27,706 bases of DNA from Chloroflexota bacterium. Lineage in GTDB: Bacteria; Chloroflexota; Anaerolineae; Promineifilales; Promineifilaceae. The notes below the pieces were generated by a model that was given only the letters and a program-made list of their open reading frames with translations, searched no databases and was not told the DNA's origin. Of the stretch, positions 16,253-23,512 are shown in pieces. The stretch's first letter is position 1. The number at the start of each line of letters is the position of its first letter. The DNA lies in NCBI GenBank assembly GCA_024223125.1, contig JAAEOP010000370.1, positions 1 through 27,706 on the forward strand. Reading direction: 5' to 3'. Position numbers and translations under genes: made by a program.

Positions 16253-17068
16253 ATGACCGCATTAAATGTAGCAAGAACACATGATTATAAAATAGGCTCT
16301 ATACATCCAGAATACCGGGTTCCGGTTGAGCGAACTGGGAGTTCTTACGCTGTCGTCGAAACCTTAGCCCGCCAACAGATTCAGGCCGTATTATGGGATC
16401 TGGATGGTACGCTTGTTGATTCAGAAGGTAGTTTTCAAGCCCAGGCATTCACTCAGGCCATGCAAATTGTGCACAACATTACGCCGCCGTTAAACGCCTT
16501 CGGCATTCCGCATACTGTTGGCAAAACACCGGATGAGATTTTTGCCGATATGTGTCTTGCGGCCAATATTCCTAAGCAATCTTGGTCAATTCCCCAACTG
16601 ATGAGCGTACGCCAACGCCTGCTCAAACAAGTTATTCGTCAGGGTGTGCGCTTAATGGCAGGTGTGAAACCATTGCTGACCATGTTGCAACGACATGGGA
16701 TCAAGCAAGCCATCGCCTCGCAATCACCACAATGGCAAGCTGAGTTGGTGGCGAAACATGCTGGCATTGCCTCCTATTTCGACCTGATCCTTGGCGGAGA
16801 CAAAGTGCCTCGTGAAAGACGTAAGCCGATGCCCGATCTCTATCAACTGGCCGCGCAGCAGTTAGACGTAAATCCAGGACAATGTCTGATATTAGAAGAC
16901 ACTATGATTGGCGCCACGGCTGGTGTCCGTGCCAGATGCCGTACTATATTAATTCCAACCATCTACAACCAAGGTGTGCGTAGCCACTTTTGCCCTACCT
17001 TAAACAATTCGCTCAAGAATACAAGCGGATTGATGCATATTTTGCAACATCAGGTGTACGGTAACTAG
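16253..17068 (+). CDS. HAD-superfamily hydrolase, beta-phosphoglucomutase/phosphatase-like
   Basis: The 271-residue protein holds all HAD motifs. Motif I is D-L-D-G-T-L-V-D-S (nucleophile Asp49, acid/base Asp51), motif II is I-A-S-Q-S (about 158), motif III is R-R-K-P-M-P-D-L-Y (Lys near 197), and motif IV is L-E-D-T-M-I-G-A. The inserted helical cap after motif I is subclass IA/C1 type. It should remove or transfer phosphate on a small sugar phosphate or nucleotide. A 40-residue N-terminal extension before motif I is unusual and the ATG lacks a Shine-Dalgarno sequence, so the true start may be later or the 5' end rearranged. It is the only intact gene between 15116 and 17575. Confidence 0.88.
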   Translation: MTALNVARTHDYKIGSIHPEYRVPVERTGSSYAVVETLARQQIQAVLWDLDGTLVDSEGSFQAQAFTQAMQIVHNITPPLNAFGIPHTVGKTPDEIFADMCLAANIPKQSWSIPQLMSVRQRLLKQVIRQGVRLMAGVKPLLTMLQRHGIKQAIASQSPQWQAELVAKHAGIASYFDLILGGDKVPRERRKPMPDLYQLAAQQLDVNPGQCLILEDTMIGATAGVRARCRTILIPTIYNQGVRSHFCPTLNNSLKNTSGLMHILQHQVYGN

Positions 17069-17070
17069 CC

Positions 17071-17575
17071 ATGAGTAAAAATATCCAACTCCAACGAAAT
17101 AAAGCGCTCCTAATAATTGTTGAGGGTTTGCAATTGCCGTGGACGGTTATTTACTACCTACCTCTTTGCAGCCTTGGCCTTGCTTTTGGCTTTGCTAACG
17201 GCCGTTGTTCGTTTTTCACATCGTTCGGTAGCGGGTACGGAAACGGCCGTTTCTACCCCTAACCGCAAAGCCTACCTCTCGGCGATGACAAATCCAAACT
17301 TGCTGCGCTACACCGTGGACATTTTCATCTACTTGGGCGTAGAAATCGGGATAGCGACCTGGATAACAACTTATCTTATGGCTCGATTTCATATCGGCAT
17401 TGCCGAAGCGGCCGCCATCGTATCATTATATTGGCTGGTGCAAACAGTGGGACGTCTCTCTGGTGGCTTTATTCTCAATCGCTTCCAGTGGGCTGTTGTG
17501 TTAGCTGTATTTGCCCTTGGTTGTGGCTTGTCATTGGTAATTGCCCTATCCAGATCACCAAAACGGCCGTTTTCA
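17071..17575 (+). pseudogene. Major facilitator superfamily transporter remnant
   Basis: Two frames together give MFS pieces. Frame one from the ATG at 17071 gives an MFS-like N-terminus (Q-R-N-K-A-L-L-I-I-V). After a deletion and frameshift near 17145, the other frame gives T-T-Y-L-F-A-A-L-A-L-L-L-A-L-L-T-A-V (like helix 6), a loop, then I-Y-L-G-V-E-I-G-I-A-T-W and L-V-Q-T-V-G-R-L-S-G-G-F-I-L (helices 7-8 with the G-R-x-x-G-G motif), and one more helix. Homology stops at about 17555, next to AAAACGGCCGTTTT. Helices 1-5 and the C-terminal helices are gone, so it cannot transport. The second frame stays open to 17782 with no further similarity I can see. Confidence 0.8.
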
Positions 17576-17683
17576 TACCTACCCCAAAATCTTAAACCTT
17601 CTCCGCATATACCATGCACCATAAACTTACATCACTTTACTTTTGAATTTTGGACGATAAAATCATTGTCTATACTCAAAAGT

Positions 17684-17695
17684 CGTATTTGTAGA
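17684..17695 (+). promoter_or_regulatory. 12-base motif shared with the 23-bp repeat upstream of the DA1-like gene
   Basis: CGTATTTGTAGA lies about 95 bases upstream of the AlkZ-related start, just after a possible -10 (TATACT, 17671-17676). The same 12 bases occur in the tandem repeat at 18358-18403 before the next gene. A shared operator is possible but unproven. Confidence 0.35.
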
Positions 17696-17789
17696 AGTTG
17701 TGCAAAGTCAATAAACGGCCGTTATTTTACTAATCTAAACGTCGCCCAAGGTGGGTTGCTCTTTTGCTATAGGAGATTGTGAAAAGCTT

Positions 17790-18338
17790 ATGATCAAAAC
17801 ATTTGAAGAAGCGCGTTATTTAATTCGTGAATTGCAGATATGCACGATATTTGAAAGCTCAAAAACGAAGCTGCCTTCGCTTTGGGAGCATGTTGACTTG
17901 CCGGAAAAACAGGAGGGTGAGAAAGGGTGGGGGGAAAAGGTAACGGCCGTTTGGGATTGGAAGAACCGTTTGCCAGCCACCTATCCTGATGAGATTTTCT
18001 ACGGCAAAATCAAAGGCGGCTTTGCCGTGCTGATGACGATGGATTATTTGCGCGATGTCCATTTTGCCGCAGCCTACAAAAGTGTGTATACGCTAAATCG
18101 TTTGTCAGAGCATGTTTATGAGAAGATTCGGATGGAGCCGTGGGAGACTGGCCCCCTACGCAATGAGGTGATTGATGAAATGGGTTGTTCGAAAAGCCAG
18201 TTTGATACAGCGTTAAAAAACCTTCAGATTTCAATGAATATCGCTCGGTCAAACGAACTTGGAATCGAGAAGGATACCTGGTTGGCTTTTCTAGAGCTTT
18301 ACCCCGATATTTGGCACGTGAATGTCGCTGAGGATTAA
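17790..18338 (+). CDS. AlkZ-related protein (winged-helix DNA-glycosylase-like)
   Basis: I recognise the family annotated as AlkZ-related: an N-terminal I-K-T-F-E-E-A-R-Y-L-I block, K-T-K-L-P-S-L-W-E-H-V-D-L-P-E-K, G-W-G-E-K-V-T-A-V-W-D-W-K-N, P-D-E-I-F-Y-G-K-I-K-G-G-F-A-V-L-M-T-M-D-Y-L, and a later winged-helix region with S-K-S-Q-F-D. Relatives of AlkZ/YcaQ unhook interstrand crosslinks or excise alkylated bases, but members of this group are shorter and untested. I start at the ATG at 17790 (182 residues), because the earlier GTG at 17751 adds an atypical Cys-rich lead. AGGAG is 14 bases upstream, a long spacing. One ACGGCCGT octamer is at 17943. The DA1-like gene follows after 66 bases. 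Confidence 0.75.
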   Translation: MIKTFEEARYLIRELQICTIFESSKTKLPSLWEHVDLPEKQEGEKGWGEKVTAVWDWKNRLPATYPDEIFYGKIKGGFAVLMTMDYLRDVHFAAAYKSVYTLNRLSEHVYEKIRMEPWETGPLRNEVIDEMGCSKSQFDTALKNLQISMNIARSNELGIEKDTWLAFLELYPDIWHVNVAED

Positions 18339-18357
18339 GTTTTGCGGTGGGTCGCCA

Positions 18358-18403
18358 GATGTCACAAACACGTATTTGTAGATGTCACAAACACGTATTT
18401 GTA
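18358..18403 (+). repeat. Exact 23-bp tandem duplication before the DA1-like gene
   Basis: Two identical 23-base units abut at 18358-18380 and 18381-18403. Each begins GATGTCACAAAC and ends CGTATTTGTA. Within each unit ACAAACACGTATTTGT is a near-palindrome centred on ACGT with two mismatched positions. The second unit ends two bases before the ATG of the DA1-like gene, and its final bases form the in-frame stop just before that ATG. Confidence 0.95.
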
Positions 18404-18404
18404 A

Positions 18405-19082
18405 ATGAATGATTGGTGCGACCGTTATTGCATTGACCATGTGCAGAATTTAGCATCTTGCAACTATTGCGGACGTTTAGTGCCCTATACGAGTAAACGG
18501 ATGTGCCGCCATTCAATTGATGACATTCGCTGCGACAATTGCGCTTCGATTGCCATCGAAAATGCCCCGCAAGCAAGACTACTGATGCAAAATTTGATTG
18601 CTTGGATGGAAGCACAAGGCGTCCGCTTTCACCAAAAAACGTTTCGTCTTGAAATCCTTGACCGCACCGAATTTATGTCTCGTGAAGGGGGGCGATGCGA
18701 CCCGCTTGGCCTGACCACGAGCACACGCTTTATGCGTCAGCAACGTGTGGATCACGCCAAAATTGAAAGTGTCGCCATACTACAAAGGTTGCCTCATCTT
18801 TTATTTGAAGGCGTTTGCATTCATGAACTCGGCCATGTCTGGTTGGTGCAGCATCATATCGTCAATTTGCCCATCGTTGAGGAAGAGGGATTTTGTGAAT
18901 GGCTGGCCCACCGTCATTATATGGAGATCAGGAGCAAAGTGGATCTCTTTTATGCACAACATATCGTTGCAAGTGATGACCCACTCTACGGCGATGGCTT
19001 TCGTAAACTGAAACGGCTTGAAGAACGTGTTGGTTTTGCCCAGATTATTAAGTCGCCCCTCCGCAAAAAGAAATTACCTTAG
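18405..19082 (+). CDS. DA1-like zinc metallopeptidase with partial LIM-like finger
   Basis: The 225-residue protein ends in a DA1-like domain: C-I-H-E-L-G-H (His140, Glu141, His144) gives the HExxH zinc site, and V-E-E-E-G-F-C-E-W-L-A (about 158-168) supplies the third ligand, as in plant DA1 (V-E-E-G-x-C). The first 50 residues hold zinc-finger ligands C5, C9, H12, C19, C22, C34, H36, C43 and C46. Plant DA1 is a ubiquitin-activated peptidase; bacterial homologues are uncharacterised. Bacterial members I know begin with one more CxxC half-finger before W-x-D-x-Y-C. Here the ATG falls inside that motif, next to a tandem duplication, and an in-frame stop just upstream excludes a longer frame. 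The protein is probably 5'-truncated. No Shine-Dalgarno, and no ACGGCCGT octamer. Confidence 0.82.
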   Translation: MNDWCDRYCIDHVQNLASCNYCGRLVPYTSKRMCRHSIDDIRCDNCASIAIENAPQARLLMQNLIAWMEAQGVRFHQKTFRLEILDRTEFMSREGGRCDPLGLTTSTRFMRQQRVDHAKIESVAILQRLPHLLFEGVCIHELGHVWLVQHHIVNLPIVEEEGFCEWLAHRHYMEIRSKVDLFYAQHIVASDDPLYGDGFRKLKRLEERVGFAQIIKSPLRKKKLP

Positions 19083-19976
19083 CTACGTCGTTAACGCAGT
19101 AACGCTTTGCTCAAACCATTCTTCACCTTCCCAAGAGCGGTACGGATCGGGAATACGTACCTCAAAATCAGGGTCTCTTCTTTTTTGCTCGATGAGTGCG
19201 GTAAAATCTTGCATATACTTAAATTGCCGCTCAACATCTTTACGATCAGCGATGTTGCCATGGCCAGGAACAAAGATGTCCGCCGGAATTTGCAAGACCT
19301 GCTCCAAAATTCGCACCCACTCTACCGGATCTCCATCGCCAATCCATGGGTGCGCCTCACCTTGAAACAATAAATCCGCAAGCAACACCACACCAGTATC
19401 AGGCAAATGAATGAAAGAATCGCTTGCGGTATGCCCGCCGCCAAAGTTAAGGATATGAACAGATTGCTGGGCGCCTTGGAGTGCTAGTTTGTTTTCAAAC
19501 AGGATGGTGGGCACGATAATGTGTAGCGTGTCTAGAAATTCTAAACGCTCTTCTAACTTGGCAATTTGTTCTGCTCTGTCCTCTACATCATCCTCTTCAT
19601 TACTACGTAACGCCTCCAGCGCTTCGACTGTCCTTTGACGAATTGACGGAACACGTTCATCCAATGCGATTATGTCTTGGCGGGTTTGATCAGTGGCAAT
19701 AAATGTCGCCTCATCAGCAAAGCATTGATTACCTAACACATGATCCCCATGATGATGACTATTAACAACCCAGCGCGGTATTTTCCCCGTTAACTCAGTT
19801 GCAACTTGTTTCAGAACAGCGCCAGCTTGAGGCGAGGCAAAGGTGTCGAACACGAGCGTTTCATTGCCAAGATCGACGATAGCGGCGTTGCCTAAGGCAT
19901 GTTCCATGTCAACCGCCAAGGTAGCGTAAATGCCTTTGGCAACTTCTTCAATTTTGAAGTACGAATTATTTGTCAC
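19083..19976 (-). CDS. MBL-fold metallo-hydrolase
   Basis: The 297-residue protein carries the metallo-beta-lactamase-fold zinc ligands: H74-H-H76-G-D78-H79, then G-G-G-H182-T, D201 (L-A-D-L-L-F) and H239 (P-G-H-G). A charged insert of about 35 residues (D-E-R-V-P to about residue 150) may be a coiled-coil arm. Members hydrolyse lactams, thioesters or phosphoesters; the substrate is unknown. The start is a GTG at 19976 with AAGGAG eight bases upstream. Its stop codon abuts the stop of the convergent DA1-like gene with no base between them and no visible terminator. Confidence 0.92.
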   Translation of the reverse strand: MTNNSYFKIEEVAKGIYATLAVDMEHALGNAAIVDLGNETLVFDTFASPQAGAVLKQVATELTGKIPRWVVNSHHHGDHVLGNQCFADEATFIATDQTRQDIIALDERVPSIRQRTVEALEALRSNEEDDVEDRAEQIAKLEERLEFLDTLHIIVPTILFENKLALQGAQQSVHILNFGGGHTASDSFIHLPDTGVVLLADLLFQGEAHPWIGDGDPVEWVRILEQVLQIPADIFVPGHGNIADRKDVERQFKYMQDFTALIEQKRRDPDFEVRIPDPYRSWEGEEWFEQSVTALTT

Positions 19977-20367
19977 AGAATGTTCTCCTTTAGCTGTTTT
20001 TGTTTTTGGCAGTAAGCAAAGTGCAACATAGTAATGAGTATGGGATTATATCATAGGAAATCGGGACATCAGAATAAGAGATTGAAGAGTGAGAAATTCA
20101 GATGAGTTGCATAAGTGTCTGTTCATATTCGATATGATATTCATGCAATAGAAGATGCCTCAACAGGGTGCCTCTACGGGGTGGTTGGGTGGGATTATAT
20201 TTGCATGTTAGAATTTCAGTGAATATTGAACTTTTAATGGGTACAATTAAAGTATTGCTTTTTCAAACGCATTGTGCGCTTTTGTGTACAGTAATATTAC
20301 TGTTCCGTAAAATGAGCTTTGTCGGGTGAGTGCATAATGGCGAAAGAATTAGTTATGGAGGATTAAA
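19977..20367. other. Divergent intergenic region between MBL hydrolase and patatin genes
   Basis: No gene is seen in these 391 bases, which are A+T-rich. They hold a nested inverted repeat near 20107-20148 (TTGCAT...CATAT TCG ATATG...ATGCAA), a perfect 16-bp palindrome at 20288-20303, and GGAGG at 20357-20361 before the patatin ATG. The region must hold promoters for both genes, but no clear -35/-10 pair stands out. Confidence 0.5.
20288..20303 (+). promoter_or_regulatory. Perfect 16-bp palindrome, candidate operator
   Basis: ACAGTAATATTACTGT reads identically on both strands. It lies 64 bases before the patatin start, a natural place for a dimeric repressor or activator site. It is not followed by T-rich sequence, so it is not a terminator. 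No regulator gene is adjacent. Confidence 0.5.
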
Positions 20368-21528
20368 ATGCAATATGATCTAGTTTTTGAGGGTGGAGGC
20401 GCCAAGGGTTTGGTATTTGTCGGTGCCATGCAGGCATTTGAAGCGGCTGGTCACAGTTTCCGGCGCGTTATAGGCACCTCGGCCGGGGCCATCACGGCCA
20501 CCCTGCTGGCAGCAGGCTATGATGCAGATGAACTCTTGCAAGCGACTAGTGAGACACTGCCAGATGGCAGACCTCGTTTTTCATCCTTCATGGATACACC
20601 GGCCTCATTTGATGCCGAGACAGTTGCTGAGAGTTTGACCTGGGCCATTCTGGAATCGATAGACAATCCTATCTTGCCCAAAACCATTGAAGATCGGGCT
20701 GACCGCAAATTGATGGAAATGTTGCTGAAAATTCCAGCGTACCGAAATATTTTTTCATTCGTAGAAAAAGGGGGATGGTATGATGGTCATACCTTTCTCG
20801 ATTGGCTGCGCGAAAAATTAAACGCAAACGGCCGTAAGCTTGGCAATACAACGCTGGCTCAACTTAACACACGCCACCCCGATACGGAATTGACCGTTTT
20901 GGCAGCCGACACCGTTGGACGGGAACGACTCATTCTCAACCATCGCTCAGCGCCAAACCTGCCAGTGGTGTGGGCTGTACGCATGTCAATGAGCATCCCC
21001 TTTCTCTGGCAAGAGGTTGTTTGGCAAAAGCGGTGGGGTCGCTACCGTGCCCAGAACATCACAGGACATACTATCGTAGACGGTGGTGTACTCTCCAATT
21101 TTGCTATCGATTTGCTAGTCACAGATGATAAAAGCTTGCGCCAGTTGATAGGCCCAATCGATTCTGAATCCAAGGTGCTCGGCCTTTTGATTGACGAAAA
21201 TCTTGTTGTCCCCGGTTCAGGTGAAACCGGTCTTCTAGAGGTAGAGAAGGCAAATATCAAACCAAACCGGCTTGATCTGAAGCAGGCCCAGACAATCCGT
21301 CGTATATCCCAGTTGGCGGACACATTGACCAATGCCCATGATAAATTTGTTATCAGCGAATACCAGGATCGTGTTTGCCGTCTCCCTGCCCGCGGCTATG
21401 GTACCACCGAGTTTGACATGTCAGCCGAACGCATACAAGCTATTATCAATGCTGGTCGTTCCACCATGAAAGCTTTTCTGAGAAAAGATGCTTCCCCTCG
21501 AAGAAGAAGCGTTCGCAGCAGTCGATAA
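20368..21528 (+). CDS. Patatin-like phospholipase
   Basis: The 386-residue protein has the complete patatin catalytic set: the oxyanion-hole G-G-G-A-K-G (residues 9-14), the nucleophile elbow G-T-S-A-G (Ser38), and catalytic Asp238 in V-D-G-G. There is no signal peptide, so it should act in the cytoplasm or be exported by another route. It would hydrolyse ester bonds of lipids. Residues 290-386 are more polar, and the end is strongly basic (R-R-R-S-V-R-S-S-R), which could bind membrane or nucleic acid. GGAGG lies six bases before the ATG. It is convergent with the PhoD-like gene, 51 bases away. Confidence 0.93.
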   Translation: MQYDLVFEGGGAKGLVFVGAMQAFEAAGHSFRRVIGTSAGAITATLLAAGYDADELLQATSETLPDGRPRFSSFMDTPASFDAETVAESLTWAILESIDNPILPKTIEDRADRKLMEMLLKIPAYRNIFSFVEKGGWYDGHTFLDWLREKLNANGRKLGNTTLAQLNTRHPDTELTVLAADTVGRERLILNHRSAPNLPVVWAVRMSMSIPFLWQEVVWQKRWGRYRAQNITGHTIVDGGVLSNFAIDLLVTDDKSLRQLIGPIDSESKVLGLLIDENLVVPGSGETGLLEVEKANIKPNRLDLKQAQTIRRISQLADTLTNAHDKFVISEYQDRVCRLPARGYGTTEFDMSAERIQAIINAGRSTMKAFLRKDASPRRRSVRSSR

Positions 21529-21579
21529 CTACTGTTTCGTGGCGTAAAAACCCAACAGTCGTTCGCTATGACATTGTCG

Positions 21580-23235
21580 CTACACTTTATGGGGCGTTTT
21601 TTCCTGACGTTTGATACGGCCGTTCTCGTCATATATTGTAAACTGGACAGTGACATCTTCTCCTGTCTGCTGCACGTTAACGACACCGAAGTGAAGCACC
21701 TCTGTATGAGAAAACAGGTTATCTGGCTGGTAATGTACACCATCTCCCTTAATTTCATCACCAGCCACCTTACGAATTCCCAGACGGTAAATCCCTTGCA
21801 CCAAGCCACGAAAGAATTTGTACAATAACCGTCCAAAAAATGCTGGTTGATTCGGATCTGTGTGCTGCCATTGATTGGTAAGACGACGAATCAGTTCACC
21901 TGCTCCGGCACCGATTACCAGACTAAGCAGAATGCCTAAGACCCCTGTCAGGCGTGATAGCGCTGTACCGACACCCAGCCCGACCAACGCCCCAACCAGC
22001 GCGCTGGACCAGGCGGGGGCCTGGACAGAGAGTAAAGAAGTTGACTGTGCCAACGGAGAAGCGGTGTAAGAGTAGACTGTCGGGTGCGCCGGATTTAATT
22101 TTGATTGGATGACGACACCTTGCCCCAGATGAATATCACCACTCAGAAAATGGATATTCTGAATATCATAATCCTGAATAAATTTGAATATCTCGGCCCG
22201 TTCTTGTGGATATCCTAACCATTGATCGCCTAAGGTGCCATGCACTTTATTTACCAGCCAACGCGGCAAAGCGATAAAAGCCACTGGCACCGACGATATG
22301 ATAAATTTGACCCGATATGAATCTTTGTTTGTCAACAACCACTGCTTCAAGGCATCCAACTGCTCTTGCCCCAACATGGTCTTGCCGGGTATTCGTCGGG
22401 TACGGCAATCGAGAACGAAAAAACCGATATCTCCAGCAGAAAATGTGTAATAATAGGGCGCTTTAACATTAGTTGTATCTTCACTGGCATGGCGCTGTGT
22501 GGTTTCAGGATTATGCTGATCCTGATATTCCCAGTAACTCCGTACAGATGCCTCAAAATGAGCCATATCATACGGACCTTCTTCATGAGGAAAGCCAGGA
22601 ATGTTGCCCCAATTATTCCAGAATTCATGGTCATCAAAAATCATAAAGGTGGGTATATTCATTAAAGCACGGCGAAAGTTCTCGTATTTCCAGGATTCGT
22701 GATAGGTTTCGCGGTACAAAGTCAGGAGATCTGGCTCATTATTTTGATCGGCGTAATTTTGCTCATAATAATGATCAACGTACACATTGTCTCCCAGCAT
22801 CACAAAAAAGCGGAGGTCCAGATTGGCGTCCGCGGTTGTCATAATTTGCTCGTTGATCCTGGCAAAAATCTCATCGCCATAGTCTTGGGGAATGAAGCAG
22901 GAGCCGAAGGCAAATGAAAGGTTGCTGCCGCTGGCGGGAAATGTCTTGAACTGAGGAATCGGATATTGGTCTGTAGGCAGTACGGCCGTTTCATCTAGCA
23001 ATACCGTATATGCATATGTTTTGTCCGTTTGCAGCCCTTCAAAGCGAACTGTTCCCGTAAAATCGGTTTCGGCATGCAGCTGGGTTTCACATTTTTTGAT
23101 AATATTGGCTGTTAGGTCATCAGGCGATTGGGCCAGAAGGACCTTTGCCGTACATTCACTATCGGCGCGCAGCCAGATTACAACTGAATTATGCGTTGTC
23201 GCGCCAATGATGGGGCCATGCGTTAACTTTGACAT
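21580..23235 (-). CDS. PhoD-like phosphatase with internal glycine-rich membrane segment
   Basis: A 551-residue member of the alkaline phosphatase D family. The PhoD N-terminal Ig-like domain (T-H-G-P-I-I-G-A-T-T; V-V-I-W-L-R-A) is followed by the calcineurin-like core: F-G-S-C, M-L-G-D-N-V-Y-V-D, F-D-D-H-E-F-W-N-N-W-G, S-S-V-P-V-A-F and S-G-D-I-H-L-G. It lacks a signal peptide, unlike secreted PhoD enzymes. Residues about 405-450 are a Gly/Ala/Leu-rich hydrophobic stretch (G-A-L-V-G-L-G-V-G; I-G-A-G-A-G) inserted after the core, probably a glycine-zipper membrane hairpin. It should cleave phosphodiester or monoester bonds at or near the membrane. AAAGG precedes the ATG. A second PhoD paralogue lies upstream on the same strand. 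Confidence 0.9.
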   Translation of the reverse strand: MSKLTHGPIIGATTHNSVVIWLRADSECTAKVLLAQSPDDLTANIIKKCETQLHAETDFTGTVRFEGLQTDKTYAYTVLLDETAVLPTDQYPIPQFKTFPASGSNLSFAFGSCFIPQDYGDEIFARINEQIMTTADANLDLRFFVMLGDNVYVDHYYEQNYADQNNEPDLLTLYRETYHESWKYENFRRALMNIPTFMIFDDHEFWNNWGNIPGFPHEEGPYDMAHFEASVRSYWEYQDQHNPETTQRHASEDTTNVKAPYYYTFSAGDIGFFVLDCRTRRIPGKTMLGQEQLDALKQWLLTNKDSYRVKFIISSVPVAFIALPRWLVNKVHGTLGDQWLGYPQERAEIFKFIQDYDIQNIHFLSGDIHLGQGVVIQSKLNPAHPTVYSYTASPLAQSTSLLSVQAPAWSSALVGALVGLGVGTALSRLTGVLGILLSLVIGAGAGELIRRLTNQWQHTDPNQPAFFGRLLYKFFRGLVQGIYRLGIRKVAGDEIKGDGVHYQPDNLFSHTEVLHFGVVNVQQTGEDVTVQFTIYDENGRIKRQEKTPHKV

Positions 23236-23270
23236 TGAAACACCTTTCCCTTTATTTAATTCACGAATTT

Positions 23271-23304
23271 CAAGAGATCATGTTGAGTGTAAGACATAAG
23301 CCGC
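23271..23304 (+). repeat. 34-bp dispersed repeat, copy 1 (possible Tn3-type end)
   Basis: This 34-base segment (starting CAAGAGATCATG, ending ACATAAGCCGC) matches 25489-25522 at 32 of 34 positions in the same orientation. It contains the TAAG typical of the inner edge of Tn3-family terminal repeats. It lies between the two PhoD genes. Its minus strand would encode L-C-L-T-L-N-M-I-S and a stop, parallel to the end of the transposase remnant at copy 2. Confidence 0.65.
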
Positions 23305-23320
23305 CTGGATACAAATTTTA

Positions 23321-23512
23321 GAAAACAGTGTCCCTGCTGAAGCAAACTTCTTTTTTTAGGTGATTCATATCCCGCCACTGCCGGATTTCTGCCCGGGACT
23401 CGGTGATAGTAGTCAACTTTTTCTGGCTGATACCTTTTACTTCTTGCAGTCGCGTGATGTTTCGGTGACAGTCATACCGATGTCGGGGACCGGTTCTTCT
23501 CCAATTGAGCCG
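23321..23512 (-). other. 64-codon open frame following the lipoprotein PhoD stop in the same frame
   Basis: Directly after the TAA of the lipoprotein PhoD gene (23513-23515) the same frame stays open for 64 codons to a stop at 23318-23320. It reads like protein (I-T-R-L-Q-E-V-K-G-I-S-Q-K-K-L, then R-A-E-I-R-Q-W-R-D-M-N). It has no ATG near its 5' end and no ribosome site. It is probably a remnant of another gene joined here. I do not recognise the family. Confidence 0.35.

Noticed and set aside
17751..17789. GTG start giving 13 extra residues on the AlkZ-related protein
   Set aside because: The extra residues are atypical (C-S-F-A-I-G-D-C) and the ATG at 17790 matches the family start.
18358..18403. 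CRISPR repeats
   Set aside because: The two 23-base units abut with no spacer and there are only two copies.
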